Assembly (NCBI RefSeq): GCF_014641555.1
Contig: NZ_BMHY01000005.1
Location: 461,272 to 525,271, forward strand
Source of the DNA: Paenibacillus radicis (ex Gao et al. 2016)
Lineage (GTDB): Bacteria > Bacillota > Bacilli > Paenibacillales > Paenibacillaceae
DNA: 64,000 bases
Direction: 5' to 3'
The notes beneath the pieces were generated by a model that was not told the origin of the DNA, did no database searches, and was given only the letters and a program-made list of their open reading frames with translations. Made by a program: the position numbers and the translations under genes. Position 1 is the first letter of the stretch. Each line of letters starts with the position of its first letter. Below, piece after piece: positions 17,546-26,861 of this stretch.

Positions 17546-17559
17546 CCATTACGCGCAAC

Positions 17560-18105
17560 TTACACCATCGTATGCGACAGCACGAGGCCGCCATAGACGA
17601 AGGCGGCGCAGATGACGATCGCCGGATGAATTTTACGGCGCTCCATCGCCCAATAAGCGACGGCGGCGATGCCAATCGTCTGCCATAGGCCGGAGGACTG
17701 CACGGAAGTATTCGCCATTTGCCAGGTGAGCAGCACCATCATAATGGCAACGACCGGCTGGACGAGCAGCGTCAGTCCTTTTACAGCCGGCGATTGCCGA
17801 TGTTTGGACAGCAGCTTCAGCAGGAAGATGAGAGCCGCTGCGGAAGGAATGACGGTTGCGGCGAGCGCCAGCAGCAGGCCGGTGACTCCGTAAACGTTAT
17901 AGCCGACAAACGCGGCGATTTTGGTTGCAATGGGCCCTGGCAGTGCATTGCCCAGCGCAAGAATTTGCGAGAATTGGCTGTCCGTTGCCCAGCCGTAATT
18001 TTTAACAATTTCATTATACATAAGCGGAATGGAGGCAGGTCCGCCCCCGTATCCAAGCACGTTCGCAATAAAAAAACCAATAATGAGTTCAATCCAATCC
18101 ATCAT
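17560..18105 (-). CDS. ywrA: half-size chromate transporter, second subunit (YwrA/Chr3C-like)
   Basis: A 181-residue CHR-family membrane protein with only one CHR domain. The signature is visible as FFIANVLGYGGGPASIPLM and [19 protein letters not shown], followed by hydrophobic helices. Short-chain CHR proteins work as pairs; its partner is encoded 3 nt upstream. B. subtilis ywrB/ywrA (chr3N/chr3C) have this arrangement behind an Lrp-type regulator and confer chromate efflux. Two adjacent Met codons make the exact start uncertain by one residue. Confidence 0.85.
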   Translation of the reverse strand: MMDWIELIIGFFIANVLGYGGGPASIPLMYNEIVKNYGWATDSQFSQILALGNALPGPIATKIAAFVGYNVYGVTGLLLALAATVIPSAAALIFLLKLLSKHRQSPAVKGLTLLVQPVVAIMMVLLTWQMANTSVQSSGLWQTIGIAAVAYWAMERRKIHPAIVICAAFVYGGLVLSHTMV

Positions 18106-18108
18106 TGT

Positions 18109-18771
18109 CTATTCCCCGCTTGTCTCTGTCAGTTTTCGGCGTTTGTCCTTCCGGTCTTTGAACCGTCTGATCACGTTGAAATGAACAGCTCCGTAAGCCA
18201 GAAAAAGAATAATGACGATCGCATCATGAACATGCAAGATTTGCAGCAGCAGAAATGCGATGGCGCACATGGCAATGCCGAATACAGCGCCTAATCCTTT
18301 AAGTGCGCGATTTCCGAACTCATAAGCCATGACGCCAAGCATGACGGCGATAACCGGTATGACTGCTGCAATCATTCCCTGTACGACGGCAGAGCCGCTC
18401 AGTGCGTCAACGACCGACAGCAGAGCGATCATGGCAACGGATGACGGTAAAATATGAGCAAGCACCGCAACCGTCGCGCCTAGCCAGCCTTGCTTGCGAT
18501 AGCCAAGGTAAGCGGCCATTTTGGTGGCGATAGGACCTGGCAGGGCATTAGCTAGAGCTAAAATCTCGGCGAATTCCTCGTCGTTGATCCAATTGTAGCG
18601 GGTGACCGCCTCATAGCGGATCAATGGTATAACGGATGGGCCTCCCCCATAGCCTAAAATACCGGTTTTGATCATCGCCCAGCTTAGCTCACCGTATGTT
18701 TTGCCGCGCGAGCCGCCGCCCGCTGGCAGCGGGATAGAGCCCTGCGCGGAAGGAGGCGTTGGGGTACTCAT
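18109..18771 (-). CDS. ywrB: half-size chromate transporter, first subunit (YwrB/Chr3N-like)
   Basis: A 220-residue single-CHR-domain protein and partner of the next gene. A Pro/Gly-rich cytoplasmic head (about 25 residues) precedes [19 protein letters not shown] and [19 protein letters not shown], the two conserved CHR motifs, then membrane helices. Its ATG overlaps the stop of the upstream Lrp-type regulator by 4 nt. The two halves would assemble as an antiparallel heterodimer for chromate (or a sulfate-like oxyanion) export. The role is assigned from family and gene order. Confidence 0.85.
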   Translation of the reverse strand: MSTPTPPSAQGSIPLPAGGGSRGKTYGELSWAMIKTGILGYGGGPSVIPLIRYEAVTRYNWINDEEFAEILALANALPGPIATKMAAYLGYRKQGWLGATVAVLAHILPSSVAMIALLSVVDALSGSAVVQGMIAAVIPVIAVMLGVMAYEFGNRALKGLGAVFGIAMCAIAFLLLQILHVHDAIVIILFLAYGAVHFNVIRRFKDRKDKRRKLTETSGE

Positions 18772-19250
18772 AATCTCATCCCCATCCGGCTTTTGTAGCG
18801 GTTAATCAGCACCTGGCAATCGACGCTCATAATGCCGGGCAGCGTGTATAGCTTCTCGCGCATGAACGCTTCCATCTCCTGATTGTTCATGAACAGCCCA
18901 TGCATATGCAGCTTGCTTGGTCCGGTCATATGATAAAGGCTGGTCACTTCTGGTTCGTCTGACAACTGATCAGCCACCTCATGCAGAAACTTCGGCTCAA
19001 CCTCGACATTGAAAAAAGCGGATACTGTAATGCCGATCTTCTCCGGATTAATGACGGCAGTGAATCGTTCGATGACGCCCTCCTCCATCAAAGCATTAAT
19101 GCGCGCTTGTACAGCGACTCTCGATAAACCAATATCCTTAGCCAAATCCGTGTAAGAAATTCTGCCATTAACATGCAGGGCAGAAATGATTTTACGATCA
19201 ATCTCATCGATATTTGCCGATTCAATCGGAATTGTTGTTTTGGATTGCAT
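18768..19250 (-). CDS. ywrC: Lrp/AsnC-family regulator of the chromate operon (YwrC/ChrS-like)
   Basis: A 160-residue regulator with an N-terminal helix-turn-helix ([46 protein letters not shown]) and a C-terminal RAM-type ligand/oligomerisation domain. It is first in the operon, preceded by AAGGGAGA, and overlaps the next gene by 4 nt. In B. subtilis the equivalent protein regulates the chromate genes. It is divergent from the transferase gene across a 283-bp spacer that carries an inverted repeat, a possible binding site for both directions. Confidence 0.88.
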   Translation of the reverse strand: MQSKTTIPIESANIDEIDRKIISALHVNGRISYTDLAKDIGLSRVAVQARINALMEEGVIERFTAVINPEKIGITVSAFFNVEVEPKFLHEVADQLSDEPEVTSLYHMTGPSKLHMHGLFMNNQEMEAFMREKLYTLPGIMSVDCQVLINRYKSRMGMRL

Positions 19251-19423
19251 AGAATCTCCCTTCGTCTCGAAACGGCTGAACCTTCAAAATGAATCTAATA
19301 CAGCCGACTTATTTACTATACGAATTAATATATATGCTTTTTCGTTCGTGATCAACATAAAATAGTGAATTATCTTTCGAAAAAAGGAATTGCCTCAATC
19401 CAGCGGGCGTGGTATTTTTAAAA

Positions 19424-19460
19424 AGTGATGTAAGATTAAGTGACATTATTTAATCACTAA
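19424..19460. promoter_or_regulatory. nested inverted repeats in the divergent ywrC/transferase spacer
   Basis: AGTGAT at 19424-19429 and AAGTGA at 19438-19443 are each matched by the complementary TAATCACTAA block at 19451-19460. Lrp proteins bind such loosely spaced repeats, so this is a candidate site for the adjacent regulator. The rest of the AT-rich 283-bp spacer holds no gene I can support. Confidence 0.35.
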
Positions 19461-19533
19461 TAGTCGGGGTTCATTCATTCAGGTCTATTTCAAATACATG
19501 AAAATAAAGGATGCCAGTTAAGGTGGAGAGCGC

Positions 19534-21123
19534 ATGGAGACAACGAAGAAGTCGGTTATGGGGACAAAAGCAATGATAGTCAGCCCGCATCATCTGGCAA
19601 CCGCTGCGGGAGCGCGAATGCTGGAGAGGGGCGGCAACGCCTTTGATGCGGCGATTGCTGTCAGCGCCTGCTTGGCGGTGGTATATCCGCATATGACGGG
19701 CATGGGCGGTGATTCCTTCTGGCTGTCCTATCATAAGGAGGACGGCGAGGTTCGCGCCTATAATGCAAGCGGCCGGTCAGGATACCGCGCCTCGATGGAC
19801 GCGTACGCCGGTGAGGAGGCTATTCCGGTAAGAGGACCGCGGAGTGCGATCACCGTGCCTGGCATGGTGGACGGATGGCATGCGGTTCAGAGCCGGTATG
19901 GCCGGCTGGCTTTTACCGAGGTGCTTGAGCCAGCGATCACCTATGCCGAGGAAGGCTTTCCGATGTCGCCGGATCAATATGAGACTACTGTGCATCAGGA
20001 GCAGATTCTTCGTTCACAGCCTACAACGGCTGCGATATATTTGCCTAACGGACAGATCACCAAACCGGGACAGCTTTTTGTGCAAAAGGAGCTGGCGGCG
20101 TCGCTCAAGCTGATTGCCGAGCAAGGGCGCGACGGCTTTTACAACGGTCCGATTGCCCGATCCATTGTGGACAGCTTGCAGGGCATAGGCGGATTGCTGA
20201 CGCTGGATGATTTTGCAGATCATAGCGGGGAGTGGGTCACGCCGCTCAAGGGCTCTTATCGGGGGTACGACGTCTACCAGGTGCCGCCTAACTCGCAAGG
20301 CTTTGTCGCGCTGATGGCGCTGCACATTTTGGAGCATTTCGATTTGAAGCAAATGGGGCACGGCTCTTATAGCTATTATCATACGATTGTAGAGGCGTTA
20401 AAGCTGTCGTTCCGCGACCGCAACCGCTATTTGACTGATCCCGACTTTGCTGACATTCCACTGGAACGGCTGCTTAGCAAGACATACGCGGCGGAGCTGG
20501 CCGCATCAATTGACCCGGTAAAGGCGCGGCCGATTAATACTCAACCTGTCGGCAGCGATACGGCGTATGCCGCAGTTGTAGACGAGGAAGGGAACTCGGT
20601 TTCTTTCATCCAAAGTTTGTATTTCGAATTTGGCTCGGGGTTAGTTGCGGGAGATACCGGCATTCTGCTGCAAAATAGAGGGTCGTTTTTCTCGCTTGAT
20701 CCGCAGCATGTCAATTGCTTGATGCCGCATAAGCGGACCTTTCATACGCTCATGCCTGCAATGGCTTGCCGGGACGGGTCACCAACCCATCTGTTCGGCA
20801 CGCAAGGCGGCGAAGGGCAGCCGCAGACGCAGCTGGCGGTACTGACGCGAATGATTGATTTCGACATGGACCCGCAGTCGGCGGTGAGCGAGCCAAGATG
20901 GGTGTGGGGCCGCACTTGGGGTGCGCCTACCCAAGAGTTGAAGATCGAGGGACGCATCGGCGGCGAAGTAGCGGAGCAATTGACGGAAGCCGGTCATCTT
21001 GTACGTGTTGCGAAGGATGTAGACGGCATCATGGGGCATGCGCATGCGATTGCCATTGGCAAAAACGGCGTCTTAAGCGGGGGCTTCGATCCGCGCAGCG
21101 ACGGTGCGGCGATTGGGTGGTAG
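19534..21123 (+). CDS. ywrD: gamma-glutamyltransferase-family Ntn hydrolase (YwrD-like)
   Basis: A 529-residue gamma-glutamyltransferase homologue that would self-cleave into large and small subunits at T343 in VGSDTAYAAVVDEEGNSVSF, the new N-terminal nucleophile. Other family marks are AAIAVSACLAVVYPHMTGMGGDSF, ITVPGMVDGW and the late GGEGQPQTQ. It has no signal peptide, unlike secreted GGT enzymes, so it is probably cytoplasmic, as predicted for B. subtilis YwrD, which also lies beside ywrABC. AAGGTGGAG precedes the ATG. The donor substrate (glutathione-like or other gamma-glutamyl compound) is not determined by sequence. Confidence 0.85.
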   Translation: METTKKSVMGTKAMIVSPHHLATAAGARMLERGGNAFDAAIAVSACLAVVYPHMTGMGGDSFWLSYHKEDGEVRAYNASGRSGYRASMDAYAGEEAIPVRGPRSAITVPGMVDGWHAVQSRYGRLAFTEVLEPAITYAEEGFPMSPDQYETTVHQEQILRSQPTTAAIYLPNGQITKPGQLFVQKELAASLKLIAEQGRDGFYNGPIARSIVDSLQGIGGLLTLDDFADHSGEWVTPLKGSYRGYDVYQVPPNSQGFVALMALHILEHFDLKQMGHGSYSYYHTIVEALKLSFRDRNRYLTDPDFADIPLERLLSKTYAAELAASIDPVKARPINTQPVGSDTAYAAVVDEEGNSVSFIQSLYFEFGSGLVAGDTGILLQNRGSFFSLDPQHVNCLMPHKRTFHTLMPAMACRDGSPTHLFGTQGGEGQPQTQLAVLTRMIDFDMDPQSAVSEPRWVWGRTWGAPTQELKIEGRIGGEVAEQLTEAGHLVRVAKDVDGIMGHAHAIAIGKNGVLSGGFDPRSDGAAIGW

Positions 21124-21146
21124 GAAGCTCCAGCAAGTAGTCCTGT

Positions 21147-21178
21147 GAAGTTAGATTCCTAAGAAGTTAGATTCCTAA
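21147..21178. repeat. perfect 16-bp tandem duplication
   Basis: The unit GAAGTTAGATTCCTAA occurs twice head to tail just after the transferase stop codon. It probably arose by slippage; no function is suggested. Confidence 0.8.
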
Positions 21179-21182
21179 GAAG

Positions 21183-21269
21183 AAAAGCCAGTGTCCCTCT
21201 GATTGAACGACTCCTGTTTACTAGTCGCGACTAACAAATAGGAGCGGTTCAATGGCGGCGCTGGCTTTT
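21183..21269. terminator. long bidirectional terminator hairpin
   Basis: AAAAGCCAG pairs with CTGGCTTTT at the base, followed by an interrupted stem including ATTGAAC/GTTCAAT and CTCCT/AGGAG with a loop around TAGTCGCGACTA. It lies between convergent genes. Confidence 0.75.
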
Positions 21270-21285
21270 GCTTTGCAATATTTAA

Positions 21286-23118
21286 TTACCTGGCCGGTTT
21301 ACCTTGCCCGGTAGTTACAGACTTCGCATCCGTTTCATCCCGCTGCGGGAATTGCAGCTCATAGAGCTGGCGGTAACGGCCCTGCTTCTCCAGCAGCGCC
21401 TCATGGCTGCCTTCCTCAATAACACGGCCCTTGTCGAGCACGTAGATGCGGTCCGCCTGCCGGATCGTTGACAGCCGATGGGCGATAATGAGACAGGTGC
21501 GTCCAGCCAGCAGACGGGCTAGCGCATCCTGAATTGCGCGCTCCGATTCGCTGTCCAGCGAGGACGTCGCTTCGTCTAGAATGATTAGACGCGGATTTTT
21601 GAGCAGCGCTCTGGCGATGGACAGACGCTGCTTTTGCCCGCCCGAGAGCTTAACACCCCGTTCGCCAATCTGCGAATCATAGCCATCCGGCAGATCCATG
21701 ATGAAGGCATGGGCGTTTGCCGCTTTTCCTGCTGCTATAATATCAGCTTCCTCTGCGTCTGGGTTGCTGTAGGCGATGTTCTCCCGAATGGTGCCGTTCA
21801 GCAGCCAAATTTCTTGCGATACAATACCCATTTGGCTTCGCAGCGATTTTAAACCGACCTCGGTAAGCGGGTACCCGTCAATCGTCACTTCGCCCTCCTG
21901 CGGATCGTAAAACCGCGTCAGCAAATGAGCGATCGTCGACTTGCCGGCTCCGGAAGAGCCAACCAGCGCTGTCATTTCTCCAGCTCTCATCTCCAGATTA
22001 AATTGCTTCAGTACCGGAGCGCCGTTATGGTAGGCAAAGCTGACATTGCGGAACTGAACTTCTCCCCTCACGACAGGCAATTGAACCGCATCTTCCTTCT
22101 CCCGGACAGCGGGCTCCTCACCCAATATTTCCACGATCCGCTCATAAGCGGCTGCCGATTGCTGAATCGTATTCATCGTGCGGCTGAATCGCTTCACCGG
22201 GTTTTGCAGCAATCTGACGTAAGCCATAAAAGCGACAATTGTGCCAAGCGTCAGCGCTTCATGCATCGTTTGCCGGGCACCGAACAGCAGGACGGCCGCG
22301 AGTCCGATGAAGTTTAACAAATCGATAATCGGCTCGTAGACGGCCCGGAGCTTCACGGCGCCTAGGTTTGCGTTCATATTGGCTTCGCTTCGATCAGCAA
22401 AGCGGCGCACCTCGTAATCTTCGCTGGAGAACGACTTAATCAGCCGGATCGAAGTCAGCGTATCCTGCAGATGGGAACTGACCTCAGACACGGATTCCTG
22501 TACTCGTTTGAACGAGAAGCGCATTTTTTTGCTGAAGAAGCGGGTTGTCATAATCATGAATGGAAAGGTGGCAAGCACAAGAAGCGTAAGCCGCCAGTCG
22601 ACCCAAAGCATGTAACCAGCGACGGCAACGAACGTGAACAGATCGGTCACAATGGATAACATGCCGGAGGAGATCAGCTGCTGCAGCATGTTGACATCGT
22701 TGGTCACGCGGGACATGAGGTCGCCAGTGCGATTGCGGTCGAAAAAACCGACGTCGAGCTTTTGCAAATGGCGGTACAATTCGTTGCGCAGGTCAAGAAT
22801 GGCCCGCTGCCCGACAGAAGCCATGGTCAGGGAGCTCCAATAGTTGAACAGTCCGAGTAATACAGCGGTTGCAAGAATGCCGATTCCGATCATCGGAAGC
22901 GCGTCATACTTATGGCCGGGAATGACATGGTCAATCGTATATTGCGTCAATTGCGGGATAACAAATTCAAGCAGTGATACGGCGATAATGCAGACAAGTG
23001 CGGCAATCATAAGCGGCCAGCGGGAGCTGACGTGGAAAAACATCCGTTTGTACATCGCCCATATGCTGCCTTTGCTTTTGGGGCGCTGCTGCTGCATCAT
23101 GCTCGGGTTCATATTCAT
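21286..23118 (-). CDS. ABC exporter, fused membrane and ATPase half-transporter
   Basis: A 610-residue type I exporter half-molecule. Six membrane helices lie at about 30-330 (LMIALVCIIAVSLLEFV, LFTFVAVAGYMLWV and others), with the intracellular coupling phrases FDRNRTGDLMSRVTNDV and TLTSIRLIKSF. The ATPase domain has Walker A GSSGAGKST, signature LSGGQKQRLSIARALL, Walker B LIILDEATSSLD and the H-loop IIAHRLST. It would work as a homodimer or with a partner not encoded next to it. GAGGTGA precedes the ATG at 23118. The gene is divergent from the iron regulator, with a Fur-like box in the shared spacer nearer the regulator. Substrate unknown: lipid, peptide or drug export are all possible. Confidence 0.88.
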   Translation of the reverse strand: MNMNPSMMQQQRPKSKGSIWAMYKRMFFHVSSRWPLMIAALVCIIAVSLLEFVIPQLTQYTIDHVIPGHKYDALPMIGIGILATAVLLGLFNYWSSLTMASVGQRAILDLRNELYRHLQKLDVGFFDRNRTGDLMSRVTNDVNMLQQLISSGMLSIVTDLFTFVAVAGYMLWVDWRLTLLVLATFPFMIMTTRFFSKKMRFSFKRVQESVSEVSSHLQDTLTSIRLIKSFSSEDYEVRRFADRSEANMNANLGAVKLRAVYEPIIDLLNFIGLAAVLLFGARQTMHEALTLGTIVAFMAYVRLLQNPVKRFSRTMNTIQQSAAAYERIVEILGEEPAVREKEDAVQLPVVRGEVQFRNVSFAYHNGAPVLKQFNLEMRAGEMTALVGSSGAGKSTIAHLLTRFYDPQEGEVTIDGYPLTEVGLKSLRSQMGIVSQEIWLLNGTIRENIAYSNPDAEEADIIAAGKAANAHAFIMDLPDGYDSQIGERGVKLSGGQKQRLSIARALLKNPRLIILDEATSSLDSESERAIQDALARLLAGRTCLIIAHRLSTIRQADRIYVLDKGRVIEEGSHEALLEKQGRYRQLYELQFPQRDETDAKSVTTGQGKPAR

Positions 23119-23218
23119 TCGGAATCACCTCGTCTGGTAGACATTCAGTCTCTGTTTCTCTCATGTAAACGATAGCGCTCGTCCGGCAAGGTGTCAACGA
23201 ATAGCCAATTTCATTCAA

Positions 23219-23247
23219 TTGACAATGATTATTACTATTACTTATCC
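23219..23247 (+). promoter_or_regulatory. Fur-like box on the promoter of the Btr-like gene
   Basis: TGACAATGATTATTA at 23220-23234 matches the Bacillus Fur 7-1-7 form TGATAAT-N-ATTATCA with two mismatches. It overlaps a TTGACA -35 hexamer at 23219-23224; a weak -10 (TTATCC) lies 17 bp later at 23242-23247. Repression by Fur with iron follows from family knowledge and the iron-uptake genes downstream. Confidence 0.7.
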
Positions 23248-23260
23248 TTAATAGAACAAG

Positions 23261-23275
23261 TCCTGCCTGGCAGGA
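23261..23275. promoter_or_regulatory. perfect 15-bp palindrome in the leader of the Btr-like gene
   Basis: TCCTGCCTGGCAGGA is symmetric about a central T and lies between the promoter and the ribosome binding site. It could be an operator, for example for autoregulation. This is inference only. Confidence 0.4.
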
Positions 23276-23297
23276 ACGATGAGGAGGAGGGCGCAAC

Positions 23298-24863
23298 GTG
23301 CCTGAGAAGTTGCCTGACCGGCTTCATGCGCCAGTCGTATTGACCTATTCCGGTACAGATGAATTGAAGCTGTCCGGCGGCAGGCAGACCGGTTTCTGCT
23401 TGCAGTACGAGCACTGCTTCATCTATATTCCCCAGTCTAAAATGAAAGTAACGCTTCGTTCACGCACACAGAAAAGCTCTGGCAAGGCGCTTGGCGGCGA
23501 GCTGTTCCTCGTCCCCGCAGGCCATGCCTGTACGCTCCGCAATAGAGCAGATCAGCCCGTCGAGGCGGTAGTGATCCGATTTACAACGGACGGCTATGAA
23601 CCGTTAATCGGCCAGGCTGAATTTCATACGTTCAGAATGCCGCAAATTCGGATGTGGATTTCTGATTTCCGCTGCGATATGGCGGGAGGCGAGCAGGATG
23701 ATCCGGCTCAGTTTTTCCAGCTGCAGTCTCAGCTTTACTCTATCGCTTCCGGCTTTATGCAGTCCGTTCAGAAGCCGAGAGAGGCGGAGCAGGATTTGCT
23801 GGGCTACGTAGAGCATACGCTCCAGCATATGCATGACCACTACAGCGACATGATCGATATCGAGGAGTTGGCCCGCTCTTCCGGCTTCAGTACCGGACGG
23901 TTCTACCAATCGTTTCGCCGCCATACCGGTCTAAGTCCGCTTAAATATATGACGAAAATCCGGCTCGATGCATCGCTTCGTCTGCTAGCCGGCGGGCGGA
24001 CTACGATTACCGATACAGCCCATGCTGTCGGCTATCCCGACGAATATTATTTTAGCCGTTTGTTCAAAAAACAGATGGGCATGTCGCCCAGCGACTATGC
24101 GCTTAAGACGAAGCTGCGTATTGCCAATATGACACCTGTGTTTCTTGGAGACCTCTCGGTCCTCGGAATTACGCCGCATATCAGTTTTGAACGGGGCTGG
24201 ACGAATAATCCCGAGCCGGCATACCAGCAGCTTGCTGCAGCGGAGCCAGAGCTGATCTTGACAGGTCCGCTGGAGGAGGAGGTATATGCGGCCCTGTCTG
24301 CCATCGCTCCAGTGAAGATGATGTACTGGAAACGGTACTCCTGGAAGGAAAGACTGCTCGATATGAGCGGGGAGCTCGGATTGTCCGGCGTCGCGGAGCG
24401 CTGGCTTTCCTCTTATGACATGAAGGTTGCGAACGCCCGTATTCATGTGAAGAATGTGCTCGGCGACTTGCCGATGCTGCTTGTCCAATCATTTGAAGGC
24501 GGTTTCCGCGTCTATGGCACGAAGATCAAGAAGATGAAAGATGTGTTCTATGACGATCTACGGGTCAAGCCGCCATTGCCGGCCAAGCAGATGAGCTACA
24601 TGGATGCCGAGTCGCTGGAGCAAATTGCCGAGCTTGATTGTGATAATGTTATGTTCCTCGTGCCGGTGGCCACGCCGCAATCGCATTGCGACGAGCTGGA
24701 GAGCGCCTGGCGCAGACTGAAGCCAAGCCGATCGAAGAAGCGATGCCTGTTTATCCGCCATCGGGGCGTGTTGAACTACAATGCGGCGGTATACGAGAAT
24801 CTGGTCGAGGAGACGGTTCGCCACTTGCTCACCGAAGCCAAAGATGACGTTCTTGTGAAGTAA
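23298..24863 (+). CDS. btr: AraC regulator fused to a siderophore-binding domain (Btr-like)
   Basis: A 521-residue cytoplasmic regulator. About 170 residues of cupin-like region are followed by an AraC DNA-binding domain at about 175-275 (IEELARSSGFSTGRFYQSFRRHTGLSPLKYM, HAVGYPDEYYFSRLFKKQMGMSPSDYAL). The C-terminal 240 residues resemble a periplasmic iron-siderophore-binding protein (ITPHISFERGW, AAEPELILTGPLEEEVYAALSAI). B. subtilis Btr has this architecture and switches on the bacillibactin importer when the siderophore binds. GTG start with GAGGAGGAGG at 23281-23290. It sits upstream of a petrobactin-type importer, which is its likely target here (inference). Confidence 0.87.
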   Translation: MPEKLPDRLHAPVVLTYSGTDELKLSGGRQTGFCLQYEHCFIYIPQSKMKVTLRSRTQKSSGKALGGELFLVPAGHACTLRNRADQPVEAVVIRFTTDGYEPLIGQAEFHTFRMPQIRMWISDFRCDMAGGEQDDPAQFFQLQSQLYSIASGFMQSVQKPREAEQDLLGYVEHTLQHMHDHYSDMIDIEELARSSGFSTGRFYQSFRRHTGLSPLKYMTKIRLDASLRLLAGGRTTITDTAHAVGYPDEYYFSRLFKKQMGMSPSDYALKTKLRIANMTPVFLGDLSVLGITPHISFERGWTNNPEPAYQQLAAAEPELILTGPLEEEVYAALSAIAPVKMMYWKRYSWKERLLDMSGELGLSGVAERWLSSYDMKVANARIHVKNVLGDLPMLLVQSFEGGFRVYGTKIKKMKDVFYDDLRVKPPLPAKQMSYMDAESLEQIAELDCDNVMFLVPVATPQSHCDELESAWRRLKPSRSKKRCLFIRHRGVLNYNAAVYENLVEETVRHLLTEAKDDVLVK

Positions 24864-24932
24864 CAGCCGGCGTCGCCGGAAAGTCCATTGAAGCTGCAGA
24901 AAAGTCCATTCTCGAAGGAGAGTGGATTCTTT

Positions 24933-24959
24933 TATAGTACGTAATGAGAATGATTATTA
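24933..24959 (+). promoter_or_regulatory. Fur-like box before the petrobactin importer
   Basis: TGAGAATGATTATTA at 24945-24959 fits the Fur 7-1-7 pattern with two mismatches, and lies just downstream of a TATAGT -10 candidate at 24933-24938. It therefore covers the likely transcription start. It also overlaps an ATG at 24944 that could be mistaken for the gene start. Confidence 0.7.
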
Positions 24960-24979
24960 ATGTTAAGGGAAGTTGCGCC

Positions 24980-25933
24980 TTGAAAAAGAGATATTTGCTT
25001 ATCGCGCTCGTACTGTTGTCCTTTGTCTCCCTGTTTCTAGGGGTTAAAAATATTCATCCTCTGGATTTATTTCGTCTTAGCGAAGAGCAATTGCAGGTCA
25101 TGCTCGTCAGCCGGATTCCGCGGCTTGTCAGTATTCTCGTTGCCGGAGCGGCACTGAGCATTTCCGGCCTTATCATGCAGCAGCTGAGCCGCAACAAGTT
25201 CGTCTCGCCGACGACAGCCGGCACGGACGATGCCGCAAGGCTGGGCATTCTTGTGGCGCTTATGTTGTTCACTTCGGCAAGCTTGATTGAGAAAATGATC
25301 GTTGCTTTCGTTTTTGCACTGGCCGGAACGTTCGTCTTTATGAAAATTCTCGACCGGGTGAAATACAAGGATGCTATTTTTATCCCGCTAGTCGGCCTGA
25401 TGTTCGGCAACGTCATCGGCTCGCTTACGACGTTTTTCGCTTATAAGAACAATCTCATTCAGAATATAACGGCTTGGCTGCAGGGTGATTTCTCCGGCAT
25501 ATTGAGCGGACGTTATGAAATGATCTATATCAGCATTCCGCTGGTCATCGTCGCTTATCTATTTGCCAACAAGTTTACGATCGCCGGCATGGGTGAAGAG
25601 TTCGCTATCAACCTGGGGTTGAAGCATAAGCAGATCGTCAACATTGGTCTGGTTATCGTAGCGCTGGTATCGGTTGTCGTCATGCTGACGGTAGGGCTTA
25701 TCCCGTTCCTTGGCCTGGTGGTGCCCAATCTGGTGACGATCTACGCGGGTGACAATTTGAAAAAAAGCTTGCCGCTCACCGCTATGCTGGGTGCGTTGTT
25801 CGTCTTGTTCTGCGATATTTTGGGTCGTATTCTGATTTACCCGTATGAGGTTCCGATCGGCTTGACGGTAGGCGTTATCGGCAGCGGCCTGTTTCTTTAC
25901 TTACTGATAAGGAGAAAGGCACATGACGCATAA
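24980..25933 (+). CDS. yclN: petrobactin-type iron-siderophore ABC permease (YclN-like)
   Basis: A 317-residue FecCD-type permease with about nine membrane helices. Conserved phrases include RIPRLVSILVAGAALSISGLIMQQLSRNKFVSPTTAGTDDAARLGIL and GLIPFLGLVVPN. It closely resembles B. subtilis YclN, part of the petrobactin importer. The TTG at 24980 is taken as start because AAGGGA lies at 24965-24970; an ATG at 24944 would sit inside the Fur box. It overlaps the next gene by 11 nt. Four genes (permease, permease, ATPase, binding protein) follow in the yclNOPQ order. Confidence 0.87.
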   Translation: MKKRYLLIALVLLSFVSLFLGVKNIHPLDLFRLSEEQLQVMLVSRIPRLVSILVAGAALSISGLIMQQLSRNKFVSPTTAGTDDAARLGILVALMLFTSASLIEKMIVAFVFALAGTFVFMKILDRVKYKDAIFIPLVGLMFGNVIGSLTTFFAYKNNLIQNITAWLQGDFSGILSGRYEMIYISIPLVIVAYLFANKFTIAGMGEEFAINLGLKHKQIVNIGLVIVALVSVVVMLTVGLIPFLGLVVPNLVTIYAGDNLKKSLPLTAMLGALFVLFCDILGRILIYPYEVPIGLTVGVIGSGLFLYLLIRRKAHDA

Positions 25934-26861
25934 ATGGAAACTGGGCTCGCTGGCAGCAGCGGCAGTCGCTTTGATCGCCGTTTTCTTGTTCGCCAATATG
26001 ATCGGCAGCTTCGATTACGTTTTTCCGAGAAGGGTGTTCAAAGTGCTCGCCATCGTCATGACCGGCGGGGCAATCGCGTTTGCAACGCTCGTCTTTCAGA
26101 CGATTACGAATAACCGCATTCTGACGCCGAGCATTATCGGCCTGGACAGTCTATACATGCTGCTGCAGACGTTTGTCATCTTCGCCTTTGGCAGCATGAG
26201 CTTGTCCGCTGAGCTGAATTTCATCTTCTCGATTGCGTTGATGATGGTGTTTGTCGCGTTGCTGTACCGGCTTATGTTCAAGCGGGAAGGACGGAATCTG
26301 TACTTCCTGCTGCTCGTTGGGCTTGTCCTCGGCACACTGTTCGGCAGCCTGTCGACGTTCATGCAGGTGCTCATCGACCCCAATGAGTTTATGCGCGTGC
26401 AGGACAAAATGTTCGCAAGCTTCAACAATATTAGAACCGATCTGCTGCTCTTTGCAGCCATCGGACTCGCTCTGATCGGCTTATACAGCATGCGGTTTAT
26501 GAAGTTTCTGGACGTGCTGGCGCTGGGCCGGGAGCAAGCTGTCAATCTGGGCATTCCTTATGATTACACGGTGAAGCGCCTGCTCATTATCGTGGCGCTG
26601 CTCATTGCAATTTCAACAGCGCTTGTAGGGCCAATTACGTTCCTGGGCCTGCTAGTAGCCAATGTTGCGCATCAGTTTATGAAAACGTACCGGCATAGCC
26701 TTCTTATTGCCGGCTCCATGCTCATCAGCATCATTGCACTGGTCGGCGGCCAGTTGCTTGTAGAACGGGTATTTACTTTCTCGACGACGCTGAGCGTCAT
26801 CATCAATTTCATCGGCGGCGGCTACTTCCTGTATCTGCTGCTAAGGGAGAACAGAACATGA
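25923..26861 (+). CDS. yclO: petrobactin-type iron-siderophore ABC permease (YclO-like)
   Basis: A 312-residue second FecCD-type permease forming the channel with the upstream subunit. It has about nine membrane helices and the family phrases RVFKVLAIVMTGGAIAFATLVFQTITNNRILTPSIIGLDSLY and ALVGPITFLGLLVANVAHQ. AAGGAGAAAGG lies just before its ATG, inside the end of yclN. Its stop overlaps the ATPase start by 4 nt, so all subunits are translationally linked. Confidence 0.87.
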   Translation: MTHKWKLGSLAAAAVALIAVFLFANMIGSFDYVFPRRVFKVLAIVMTGGAIAFATLVFQTITNNRILTPSIIGLDSLYMLLQTFVIFAFGSMSLSAELNFIFSIALMMVFVALLYRLMFKREGRNLYFLLLVGLVLGTLFGSLSTFMQVLIDPNEFMRVQDKMFASFNNIRTDLLLFAAIGLALIGLYSMRFMKFLDVLALGREQAVNLGIPYDYTVKRLLIIVALLIAISTALVGPITFLGLLVANVAHQFMKTYRHSLLIAGSMLISIIALVGGQLLVERVFTFSTTLSVIINFIGGGYFLYLLLRENRT

